This document shows positions 1 to 5,818 of a stretch of 8,884 nucleotides of DNA, piece by piece; position 1 is the stretch's first letter, and the number at the start of each line of letters is the position of its first letter. The DNA is from JAMCRM01 sp041685075 (GTDB lineage: Bacteria; Acidobacteriota; Terriglobia; Bryobacterales; Bryobacteraceae), in the NCBI GenBank assembly GCA_041685075.1, contig JAWLGN010000227.1, forward strand, positions 1-8,884, given 5' to 3'. The notes beneath the pieces are model-generated. The model saw only the letters and a program-made list of their open reading frames with translations, did no database searches and was not told where the DNA came from. The position numbers and the translations under genes are program-made.

Positions 1-933
1 CACGAAGATGGGCGCCCCCACGTTCTGCATGGCCAGGTTCGACACCACCACCCGGTTGAGCCTGCCGCCGTCGACGATCTGCAGCGTCAGCCCGGCAAGC
101 CGCGTGTCGTAGACGGTGCAGTTGGAGATGGCGATGTTCTCGAAGCCGCCGTTGGTCTCGGTGCCCAGCTTCAGCCCGTTACAGTGGCTGCTTACGATGC
201 AGTTGGTGATGACGACGTCGCGGCAGACGCGGTCGGCGGTGCTCTTGAGCACGATGGCGTCGTCGCCGGAGATGATGTTGCAGCCGGAGATTCGCACGTT
301 GCGGCAGCCATCGATATCGATGCCGTCGTTGTTGCGGTTCACGCGGCTGCGCACCGTGATGCCGTGGATGGCCACGTCGTCGCAGCCCAGGTAATGCTGC
401 ACCCACATGGGGGAGTCCAGGAGCGTCACGCCCTCGACCGCTACCCGGCGGCACTCGATGAAGCGCATCAGGTAGGGCCGGAGCTTGTACGGCCCTTCGA
501 AGGCGGCGCCCTGCCCGTCGATCGTGCCGCGGCCCTCGATTGCCACCTGCTCTACATCTTCGGCATAAATGAGGCTTTTTTCGGTGTAATTGTCCGTATA
601 AGAGCGCATTTTGGGCGCTTTTTGCAGGTAATCCGCCAGGTCCCTGCTGCCCAGGAGCACGGCGCCGGCCTCCAGGTGCAGGGTCACGCGGCTGCGCAGC
701 ACCAGGGTGCCGGTGAGGTAGCGCCCGGCGGGAAATCGCACCGTGCCGCCGCCGCCGCGAGCGCAGGCATCGATGGCGCTTTGGAGCGCGGCGGTATCGA
801 GACGCTTTCCGTCTCCGGCAGCGCCGGCCTCCCGGACGTCGGTGGAACCGGAGGGCGCCGGTGCGGGCTTTGGAAAGCCGGCTGCCGCCGCCGCGCCTCC
901 CAAGCCCAGAGCTTGCAGGAACTGTCGCCGCAT
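1..933 (-). CDS. Tat-exported GH28-like (polygalacturonase-fold) beta-helix protein, 3' end outside window
   Basis: This is the N-terminal 311 codons of a right-handed beta-helix protein related to glycoside hydrolase family 28 (polygalacturonases and relatives, which cleave pectin-type polysaccharides). The ATG at 933 follows a GAGG (944-941) with a 7-nt spacer. The first residues, MRRQFLQALGLGG plus an Ala run, form a twin-arginine signal, implying folded export. An AALQSAID-type segment near residue 48 and GTIDGQG near residue 140 fit the usual GH28 N-terminal region. Active-site-like motifs follow in family order: NNDGIDID (N201-D208), SGDDAIVLKS (D224/D225) and SSHCNGLKLGTET (H250). Spacing D203 to D224 is 21 residues, as between the catalytic aspartates of fungal polygalacturonases. 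The canonical NTD is NND, the GHG is H-C-N-G, and the RIK position reads T-L-Q, so the substrate may not be polygalacturonate. It is divergent from the signal peptidase gene and truncated only by the window edge. Fold is confident; substrate is unknown. Confidence 0.85.
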   Translation of the reverse strand, partial: MRRQFLQALGLGGAAAAAGFPKPAPAPSGSTDVREAGAAGDGKRLDTAALQSAIDACARGGGGTVRFPAGRYLTGTLVLRSRVTLHLEAGAVLLGSRDLADYLQKAPKMRSYTDNYTEKSLIYAEDVEQVAIEGRGTIDGQGAAFEGPYKLRPYLMRFIECRRVAVEGVTLLDSPMWVQHYLGCDDVAIHGITVRSRVNRNNDGIDIDGCRNVRISGCNIISGDDAIVLKSTADRVCRDVVITNCIVSSHCNGLKLGTETNGGFENIAISNCTVYDTRLAGLTLQIVDGGRLNRVVVSNLAMQNVGAPIFV

Positions 934-1013
934 AAAATCGCCTCGTTCACACCGCCCGCGAGGGCCCGGTTCGTGAGGGCACGCACCCGGAGCTTGCGGG
1001 CAGCCATACCGAC

Positions 1014-1019
1014 AGTGTA
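1014..1019 (-). promoter_or_regulatory. Candidate -10 box (TACACT) for the GH28-like gene
   Basis: On the minus strand TACACT lies about 80 nt upstream of the GH28-like ATG, giving a predicted leader of about 74 nt that contains the GAGG ribosome-binding site. No convincing -35 hexamer is visible 17 nt upstream. An out-of-frame ATG sits at 1007, exactly where the transcript would start. This is inference from a single hexamer. Confidence 0.3.
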
Positions 1020-1060
1020 ACGGGATCGCCCGGCGGGGGGATCGCGGGCGGCACAGGCCC

Positions 1061-1066
1061 TATAAT
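1061..1066 (+). promoter_or_regulatory. Candidate -10 box (TATAAT) for lepB
   Basis: A perfect TATAAT lies 13 nt before the chosen lepB ATG, in the divergent intergenic region. There is no recognisable -35. Transcription starting about 7 nt downstream would give a leader of only 6-7 nt and cut off the GGAGG that overlaps the end of this box. Promoter use and Shine-Dalgarno use here may therefore be mutually exclusive, or the hexamer may be fortuitous. Confidence 0.35.
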
Positions 1067-1071
1067 GGAGG
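1067..1071 (+). promoter_or_regulatory. Ribosome-binding site deciding the lepB start
   Basis: GGAGG lies 8 nt before the ATG at 1080. It falls immediately after the alternative in-frame ATG at 1065, which has no such site upstream. This favours 1080 as the start. Confidence 0.6.
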
Positions 1072-1079
1072 CAGGCGGG

Positions 1080-1634
1080 ATGCAGCCGGAGAACCAGCAG
1101 CAAAGGCACGGCAGCGTAGCCAAGAGCGCCTTCGCGTGGGTCCGCGACCTGGCCTTCTCGGTGGTGCTGGCGATCGTGTTGATCGTCTTCATCTACCAGC
1201 CCGTCAAGGTGGAGGGCACCAGCATGATGCCCGCCCTGACGGACCAGGAACGGATCTTCATCAATAAGTTCATCTATCGCTTCGGCATCGGGGAGATCGA
1301 GCGCGGCGACCTGGTGGTTTTCTGGTTCCCGCGCGACCCCTCGAAATCCTACATCAAGCGCGTGATCGGGCTGCCCGGCGACGAGGTGGAGATCCGCTAC
1401 GGCACGGTGCTGGTCAACGGCCGGCCGCTGGTCGAGGAGTACGTGCCGGACGAGTACCGCGACCACAACTCCTATCCCCCGGAGGTGGTGCCGCCGGACA
1501 ACTACTTCGTGCTGGGCGATCACCGCAGCTCTTCCAATGACAGCCGCTCCTGGGGCACGGTGGACCGCAAGTACATCTACGGCAAGGCGGTGTTCGTCTA
1601 CTGGCCGCTGGAGAAGATCGGCCGGCTGCGGTAA
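1080..1634 (+). CDS. lepB: Type I signal peptidase (leader peptidase)
   Basis: Membrane-bound serine protease that removes signal peptides from exported preproteins on the outer face of the cytoplasmic membrane. From the ATG at 1080 the product has 184 residues. It has a short cytoplasmic N-terminus, one membrane segment (about 24-39, LAFSVVLAIVLIVFIY), then the S26 boxes: GTSMMP with nucleophile Ser48, SYIKRVIGLPGD with general base Lys93, and VLGDHRSSSNDSRSWG (146-159). The Ser/Lys dyad and all boxes are intact. The size is at the compact end, comparable to Gram-positive-type enzymes rather than the two-membrane-segment E. coli LepB. An in-frame ATG at 1065 would add five residues but lacks a ribosome-binding site. 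The gene diverges from the GH28-like gene and converges with the MerR-TPR gene across 12 bp. No clear bidirectional terminator is visible there. Confidence 0.95.
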   Translation: MQPENQQQRHGSVAKSAFAWVRDLAFSVVLAIVLIVFIYQPVKVEGTSMMPALTDQERIFINKFIYRFGIGEIERGDLVVFWFPRDPSKSYIKRVIGLPGDEVEIRYGTVLVNGRPLVEEYVPDEYRDHNSYPPEVVPPDNYFVLGDHRSSSNDSRSWGTVDRKYIYGKAVFVYWPLEKIGRLR

Positions 1635-1646
1635 GGAACGGCCCCA

Positions 1647-2549
1647 TCAGCGCCGCACCAGGGCAGCGTCGCGCAGGCGGGCAAGCTGGCGGCGCGCGAT
1701 GTCGGCCCAGGCGGTGGTGGTATCCAGTTTCAGGTAGGCTTTCCAGTGGCGTACGGCCCGGAGCGGGTCGCCGCGCTTTTCGCACAACAGCGCGATGTTG
1801 AAGTGGGCGTCGGCGTAGTGGGGGTTGATCTCGAGCGCGCGCTCGTAATGCTGTTCGGCCAGTGCCGCGTTGCCCAGTTCGTCGTAGAGGTTGCCGAGGT
1901 TGAAGTGCGCCAGGGCATACCGCGGATCGATCTCCACGGCACGGCGGTAGTAGTCCTCCGCTTCCTTGAAGCACCGCAGCTTGTAGTGGATGGTGCCGAG
2001 GTTCAGCAGCGCGCCGGCGGCCTGGGGGTTCAACTCGATGGCGCGCTTGTAGGCTTCGATGGCCTCTCGCACCGGCGCCCCGGTCTCTTCGAGCGCCAGC
2101 CCGCGCTGAAACCACGCTTCGGCTTCGGCCGCGAGTACCCGGGGGTCGGCCTGCTTCGCCTCGAGCGTCCGGATGGTCTTCAGGGTGCCGATTTCCGAGG
2201 CGTCGAAATCGAACAGAAGCTGGCCGCTCAAGGCGTCCATCTTCTCGCCGGGCATGTGGACCGAGATGGCCCGGCCGTCGGAGACGATCTTCAACTCCGC
2301 CAGCGGATAGCGGACACCCGAGAGCTTGTCCCGCAGGGAGTTCAGGGCGCGGCCGATCTGGCGCGAGGGAACGCCGTTCTCCCGCAGTTTCTGGAGGGTG
2401 CGGATGGCGATGATATCGGAGAAGGTGAAGGCCTCGGCGGCCGGGACCAGCCCCTGCCGCTGCCATCCGCGCAACTGCTGGTCGCTGATGCCCAGCATGC
2501 GCCGCACGTCCGCACGAGAGAACTCCCCGCTGGCTACGTTATCGCGCAC
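1647..2549 (-). CDS. MerR-type HTH protein fused to TPR repeats
   Basis: A 300-residue protein with a GTG start at 2549, chosen because the HTH begins at residue 9. Residues 9-36 (EFSRADVRRMLGISDQQLRGW and following) form a MerR-type winged helix-turn-helix. Residues 40-80 look like the rest of the MerR DNA-binding domain (FSDIIAIRTLQKLRENGVP). Residues 83-116 are a short strand-rich stretch. Residues 142 to about 277 contain four tetratricopeptide repeats, with the usual AIEAYKRAIELNP, YYRRAVEIDP and HYERALEINP helices. The usual MerR C-terminal dimerisation/effector part is replaced by TPRs. Such proteins would bind DNA through the N-terminus and partner proteins through the TPRs, but target and partner are unknown. 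There is no Shine-Dalgarno. An extended -10-like sequence ends 6 nt before the GTG, suggesting a leaderless message. Confidence 0.85.
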   Translation of the reverse strand: MRDNVASGEFSRADVRRMLGISDQQLRGWQRQGLVPAAEAFTFSDIIAIRTLQKLRENGVPSRQIGRALNSLRDKLSGVRYPLAELKIVSDGRAISVHMPGEKMDALSGQLLFDFDASEIGTLKTIRTLEAKQADPRVLAAEAEAWFQRGLALEETGAPVREAIEAYKRAIELNPQAAGALLNLGTIHYKLRCFKEAEDYYRRAVEIDPRYALAHFNLGNLYDELGNAALAEQHYERALEINPHYADAHFNIALLCEKRGDPLRAVRHWKAYLKLDTTTAWADIARRQLARLRDAALVRR

Positions 2550-2555
2550 GCTGGA

Positions 2556-2564
2556 ATTTTATCA
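2556..2564 (-). promoter_or_regulatory. Extended -10 promoter candidate for the MerR-TPR gene
   Basis: On the minus strand TGATAAAAT (TGn plus TAAAAT) ends 6 nt before the GTG at 2549. The expected transcription start, about 7 nt after the hexamer, coincides with the start codon. The region has no Shine-Dalgarno sequence and no good -35. It lies in the 56-bp gap after the SDR stop codon. Confidence 0.45.
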
Positions 2565-2605
2565 TGAGGGCAGCGGACGACCCTTTCCTGGCGAGCCGGC
2601 GCGGC

Positions 2606-3373
2606 CTAATAGGGCCAGCGGGGCTGGGTGAAGAGGCCGCCGTCCACCCAAAGGGTCTGGCCGGTAATGAACCCGGCCTCCGGTCCCGCCAGGAAGGCCA
2701 CCGCGTGGCCGATGTCGACGGGCTGGCCGACGCGCCCCAGCGGGGTGATGGCCTCCCAGGTGGCTGCATAGTTTCCCGTCTCGTGCCGGGTGCGTTCGAT
2801 CTCGACGGCCCCGGGCGCCACGCAGTTCACCGTGATGCCGTACGGACCCAGCTCCATGGCCGCCACGCGGGTGAACATCTCCAGACCGCCCTTGCTGGCG
2901 CTGTAGTCCACCAGGTTGGGGAAGGGCACCTTGTTGCACCCGGAGCCGATGTTGACGATGCGCCCGCCGCCGTGGTCCTTCATGTGCCGCGCGGCGCGCT
3001 GGGTGCAGAGAAAGCTGCCCTTGAGGTTAGTATCCAGAGTGCGGTCCCACTCCGCCTCTTCCAGTTCGAGCAACGGCTTCCAGGTCTGCACGCCGGCGTT
3101 GTTGACCAGGATGTCAAGCCGCGGGAAACGGGCCAAGACTTCGGCGAACATGCGGTCCACCTCGGGCGCGCAGCCTACGTTCGCCTGCACGGCAAAGGCC
3201 TCCCGGCCCATTCCCCGGATCTCGGCCGCGGTAGCCTCGGCGCCGGCGGCATCGGTGTTGTAGTTTACGGCAACGCCGCAGCCGCGGCGCGCCAGTTCGA
3301 GAGCGATGCCCTTGCCGATGCCCTTGCTGGCGCCGGTGACCAGGGCGGTACGGGATGCGAGCGGTGTTGACAT
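2606..3373 (-). CDS. Short-chain dehydrogenase/reductase (SDR), FabG-like
   Basis: A 255-residue classical SDR oxidoreductase that uses NAD(P)(H) to interconvert a carbonyl and an alcohol; the substrate is not predictable. The Rossmann nucleotide-binding motif is TGASKGIG (13-20), followed by NNAG (91-94). The catalytic tetrad is Asn116, Ser144, Tyr157 and Lys161 (YSASK). The C-terminus has the common GQTLWVDGG. It resembles 3-oxoacyl-ACP reductase and glucose 1-dehydrogenase-type members, which annotation often cannot separate. The reading frame stays open far upstream through cheB in another frame, but homology begins at the ATG at 3373, which also follows an extended -10-like sequence. It sits 41 bp after cheB on the same strand and has no obvious tie to chemotaxis. 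Confidence 0.9.
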   Translation of the reverse strand: MSTPLASRTALVTGASKGIGKGIALELARRGCGVAVNYNTDAAGAEATAAEIRGMGREAFAVQANVGCAPEVDRMFAEVLARFPRLDILVNNAGVQTWKPLLELEEAEWDRTLDTNLKGSFLCTQRAARHMKDHGGGRIVNIGSGCNKVPFPNLVDYSASKGGLEMFTRVAAMELGPYGITVNCVAPGAVEIERTRHETGNYAATWEAITPLGRVGQPVDIGHAVAFLAGPEAGFITGQTLWVDGGLFTQPRWPY

Positions 3374-3381
3374 CGTTGCCG

Positions 3382-3390
3382 ATTGTAACA
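3382..3390 (-). promoter_or_regulatory. Extended -10 promoter candidate for the SDR gene
   Basis: On the minus strand TGTTACAAT (TGn plus TACAAT) ends 8 nt before the ATG at 3373, with no Shine-Dalgarno between. Predicted transcription would begin 0-2 nt before the ATG. It lies in the 41-bp gap after cheB and suggests the SDR is transcribed separately from the chemotaxis operon. There is no clear -35. Confidence 0.45.
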
Positions 3391-3414
3391 GGCGGGCGAT
3401 CTCGGGGCGGAGCG

Positions 3415-4488
3415 TCACGTGCCGGCCGCGCGGCGCGCCGGGTGGCTCTGGCGGGCAGGTGCGGCGCAGACGGCCGCGGCGATGCGCTCGAGCGGGAGCA
3501 CGCGGGCCGCGGCGCCCAGCCGGATGGCTTCCCGGGGCATCCCGAAAACCACACAGGTGGCTTCGTCCTGCGCGATGGTACGGGCGCCGGCCTGGCGCAT
3601 GCGCAGCAGGCCGCGCGCGCCGTCGGACCCCATGCCGGTGAGCAGCACGCCGGTAGCGCCGGGGCCGCAGACCTCCGCCACCGAGGTGAACAGCACGTCC
3701 ACCGAGGGCCGCTGCCAGCAGACCCGCGGCCCGTCCTTCACCGCTACCTTGAAACCGCCGTTGGCCGCGGCCACCAGCATGTGGCGGTCTCCGGGGGCCA
3801 CCAGGGCCAACCCCGGCCGCACCTCGTCGCCGTCGGCGGCCTCCCGCACCTCCATGGCGCAGACCTGGTTCAGCCGGCGGGCAAAGGCCAGGGAGAACAT
3901 CGGGGGGATGTGCTGCGCGATCACCAGCGGGGGGCAGGCCGCGGGCATGCGTTGGAGCACCTCCCGGATCGCTTCCGTGCCGCCCGTCGAGGCGCCGATG
4001 GCGATCATCCCGTAATCGTGCGGAGACCGGGCCAGCGGCGCAGCCGGCGGGATCTCGGCGGGCCGTTCTTTCGGGTGCCGCAGCCGGGCGGCCGCCGCGG
4101 CGCGAATACGGGAGGCCAGGTTCAGCCGCAGTTCTCCCACCGAGTACGGCCCGCCGGGCTTGGCCAGCACGTCCACGGCGCCCAGTTGCAGCGCCTCCAG
4201 GGCGGCGTGGCAGGAGGGCTGCGCCAGCGAGCTGATCACGATCACCGGCATGGGGCGATGACGCATCAGCTTGCGCAGAAAGGTCAGCCCGTCCATGCGG
4301 GGCATCTCGATATCCAGGGTCAGGACGTCCGGCAGCAGGGTAAGGATTTTGTCCCGCGCAATAAAGGGATCCGGCGCGGTCCCCACCACCTCCAGGTCGC
4401 TCTCGGTGGCCAGCGCTTCCTTCAGGATCTTCCGCACGATGGCGGAGTCGTCCACGATGAGCACCCGGATTTTGCGTTTGCCGATCAT
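3415..4488 (-). CDS. cheB: Chemotaxis protein-glutamate methylesterase/deamidase CheB
   Basis: Adaptation enzyme that removes methyl groups from chemoreceptor glutamates and deamidates glutamines, activated when CheA phosphorylates its receiver. It has 357 residues, a normal length. The N-terminal receiver (about 7-125) has the acidic pair D13/D14, phosphoacceptor Asp59 (TLDIEMPRMDG), S86/S87 and K110 (AKPGG). A charged/Pro linker (about 135-156) leads to the CheB methylesterase domain. There the catalytic triad is Ser167 (IGASTGG), His193 (AQHIPP) and Asp289 (TGMGSDG). All key residues are intact. The ATG overlaps the cheX stop (ATGA, 4488-4485) and has no good ribosome-binding site of its own, so translation is probably coupled to cheX. 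It is the last gene of the che operon. Confidence 0.97.
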   Translation of the reverse strand: MIGKRKIRVLIVDDSAIVRKILKEALATESDLEVVGTAPDPFIARDKILTLLPDVLTLDIEMPRMDGLTFLRKLMRHRPMPVIVISSLAQPSCHAALEALQLGAVDVLAKPGGPYSVGELRLNLASRIRAAAAARLRHPKERPAEIPPAAPLARSPHDYGMIAIGASTGGTEAIREVLQRMPAACPPLVIAQHIPPMFSLAFARRLNQVCAMEVREAADGDEVRPGLALVAPGDRHMLVAAANGGFKVAVKDGPRVCWQRPSVDVLFTSVAEVCGPGATGVLLTGMGSDGARGLLRMRQAGARTIAQDEATCVVFGMPREAIRLGAAARVLPLERIAAAVCAAPARQSHPARRAAGT

Positions 4489-4925
4489 GACTGGAGTTCA
4501 ACGGCCACCGAGAGGGTGCCGGCGCCGATATCGAAGGCCTTGTGCGCCGCCGTGCCGGCCGGCGAGGCCGGGAACGCAACCGGTTCCGGATGCAGCAGTT
4601 CGAAGATCAGGTCCGGGTGCAGCCGGCCCAGAATCGAACCGCAGATCATGTTGGCCAGCTCCCCGATCACCTCGCGGGCATGCTCGCCGGAGACCTCGTC
4701 TTCATCGAGCGCCAGGAAGGCCGCGGCCAGGCCGCGCGCCGCCTCCGGACAAACCGCCACCGTCACCGCCCCCGACCGCCGGCCGCGGAAGGGCACACGC
4801 GCGGCCAGGCTCCCCTCTCCCGCCGGGGCAGCGGCCGCATTTCCCATTACGGTGGCGAAAAACATGGTCTCCAACACTTCTTCGGCCGCATCGAGCACGA
4901 GTCGGTCGAGATCCGGGGCCCTCAC
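4485..4925 (-). CDS. cheX: CheX-family CheY-P phosphatase
   Basis: A 146-residue protein of the CheC/CheX/FliY phosphatase group, which dephosphorylates CheY-P to terminate the chemotactic signal. The core signature is the helix GELANMICG, with the active-site E-x-x-N pair Glu89 and Asn92. Only one such motif is seen, as in CheX; CheC normally has two. The N-terminal helix contains AAEEVLETMFF (13-23), typical of the family. The GTG start at 4925 overlaps the cheY stop (GTGA, 4925-4922). The next internal ATG would remove the first conserved helix. The position directly after cheY fits CheY as substrate. Overall similarity is moderate and the gene could be named simply CheC/CheX-like. Confidence 0.85.
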   Translation of the reverse strand: MRAPDLDRLVLDAAEEVLETMFFATVMGNAAAAPAGEGSLAARVPFRGRRSGAVTVAVCPEAARGLAAAFLALDEDEVSGEHAREVIGELANMICGSILGRLHPDLIFELLHPEPVAFPASPAGTAAHKAFDIGAGTLSVAVELQS

Positions 4926-5305
4926 GAAGTCACCCCCAGCACCTGTTCCAGTTCCCGCCGCAGCGTCTCCGGGAGGAAGGGTTTGGTCACATAGCCCCTG
5001 GCGCCCAGCGCGAGCATCTGGCGCACGCGGGAATCGGTGCGGTCGGTAGAGACGATCACCACGGGAATCGAACGCAAGAGTTCGTCCTGCTCCAGCCGGC
5101 GGACCAGTTGTTCGCCGCTCATGCGCGGCATGTTCAGGTCTGTCAGCACGATGTCGACCCAATGTTCGGCCAGCAGGGCCAGCGCTTCTTCGCCGTCGGC
5201 GGCCTCGAGACACTCGCCCACGGGGAACCCGGAGACGTCCAAAACCCGGCCGATGAAAGACCTCATGGCCGCCGAATCGTCCACAATCAGCACATTGAAC
5301 GCCAT
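4922..5305 (-). CDS. cheY: Chemotaxis response regulator CheY (single receiver domain)
   Basis: A stand-alone receiver of 127 residues with no output domain. It is phosphorylated by CheA and probably binds the flagellar switch, or another motility target. Visible receiver residues are the acidic pair D9/D10, phosphoacceptor Asp56 (LTDLNMP), the hydroxyl residue Ser86 (VVIVSTD), the switch aromatic Tyr105 and Lys108 (GYVTKPF). These match CheY-type rather than transcriptional receivers. Its ATG abuts the cheD stop with zero spacing, and a strong GAGGAGG (5319-5313) lies 7 nt upstream inside cheD. Its stop overlaps the cheX GTG. Being between cheD and cheX, it is very likely the operon's main output regulator. 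Confidence 0.92.
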   Translation of the reverse strand: MAFNVLIVDDSAAMRSFIGRVLDVSGFPVGECLEAADGEEALALLAEHWVDIVLTDLNMPRMSGEQLVRRLEQDELLRSIPVVIVSTDRTDSRVRQMLALGARGYVTKPFLPETLRRELEQVLGVTS

Positions 5306-5818
5306 TCAGCGCCCTCCTCGCACGCCTTCCACGCACAGCGCGCGCTCGGCGAAGCCGGCGGTACGCAGCCAGCACCGCCCCGAACCGATTTCCAGGCGCA
5401 CCGAGCGGGACTCCGTCCCGCCCAAATCTTCGTCGTGAAGCATGACTCCCGACTTCCAGAGCAGCTTGCGCAAGGCCAGGGCATTGCGTTTTCCGATGTT
5501 GAACAGGCCCCGGTCGTCCATCACCTGGGCGCCTCCGGCGGCGCACACCACCAGCCGGCGCCGGGCCGCGCCCAACGCGCACAGGTTGTGGAACAGGAGC
5601 GGGATGGCGGTATCGGCGAACATCCACGGGTTCTGCCGCGCCTTCTCCGCATCGATGGCCGATTCCGGCAGCATGAAATGCAGCATGCCGCCGACGCGCG
5701 ACACCGGGTCGTGCGCGGTGACCGCGATGCAGGATCCCAGGGCGTAGGTCACCAGGACGTCCCCCGGTTCTCCGCTCAGCCGGCAATCCGCCATGCCCAC
5801 CACCATCACCCGGCTCAT
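5306..5818 (-). CDS. cheD: Chemoreceptor glutamine deamidase CheD
   Basis: Deamidates specific glutamines in chemoreceptors to glutamate, making them methylatable; in Bacillus and Thermotoga it also interacts with CheC. The product has 170 residues from the ATG at 5818. The predicted catalytic residues are Thr24, Cys30 (LGSCIAV) and His47 (GMLHFMLP). The spacing T-6-C-17-H equals that of the Thermotoga maritima enzyme (T21/C27/H44). NIGKRNALALRKLL in the C-terminal half is also typical. The start overlaps the cheR stop (ATGA) and is preceded by AGAGGAG (5832-5826) with a 7-nt spacer. The frame is open much further upstream through cheR, but homology begins here. No CheC partner gene is in the window; CheX is encoded instead. 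Confidence 0.95.
   Translation of the reverse strand: MSRVMVVGMADCRLSGEPGDVLVTYALGSCIAVTAHDPVSRVGGMLHFMLPESAIDAEKARQNPWMFADTAIPLLFHNLCALGAARRRLVVCAAGGAQVMDDRGLFNIGKRNALALRKLLWKSGVMLHDEDLGGTESRSVRLEIGSGRCWLRTAGFAERALCVEGVRGGR

Noticed and set aside
603..623. Terminator-like stem (AGCGC/GCGCT) with T-run on the plus strand
   Set aside because: The stem is only 5 bp and lies inside the GH28-like coding sequence in antisense orientation, with no plus-strand gene ending there. The local A/T-richness is explained by Lys/Tyr/Thr/Asn codons.
684..1007. Minus-strand frame starting at the ATG at 1007 and overlapping the GH28-like gene out of frame
   Set aside because: It has no recognisable domain and lacks a Shine-Dalgarno. 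It runs through coding DNA of the GH28-like gene. Only its position relative to a TACACT hexamer is of interest, and that is noted elsewhere.
1027..1050. CGCCCG/CGGGCG inverted repeat in the lepB upstream region
   Set aside because: Six bp with a 12-nt loop in very GC-rich DNA is expected by chance, and no other operator features are present.
1615..1650. Possible bidirectional terminator between lepB and the MerR-TPR gene
   Set aside because: Only a weak GGCCG/CGGCC pairing with a long loop and no T-run is visible across the 12-bp gap.
3374..4579. Extension of the SDR reading frame about 400 codons upstream through cheB
   Set aside because: The frame is open only because of high GC. Homology begins at the ATG at 3373, and the DNA upstream encodes CheB in another frame with intact catalytic residues.
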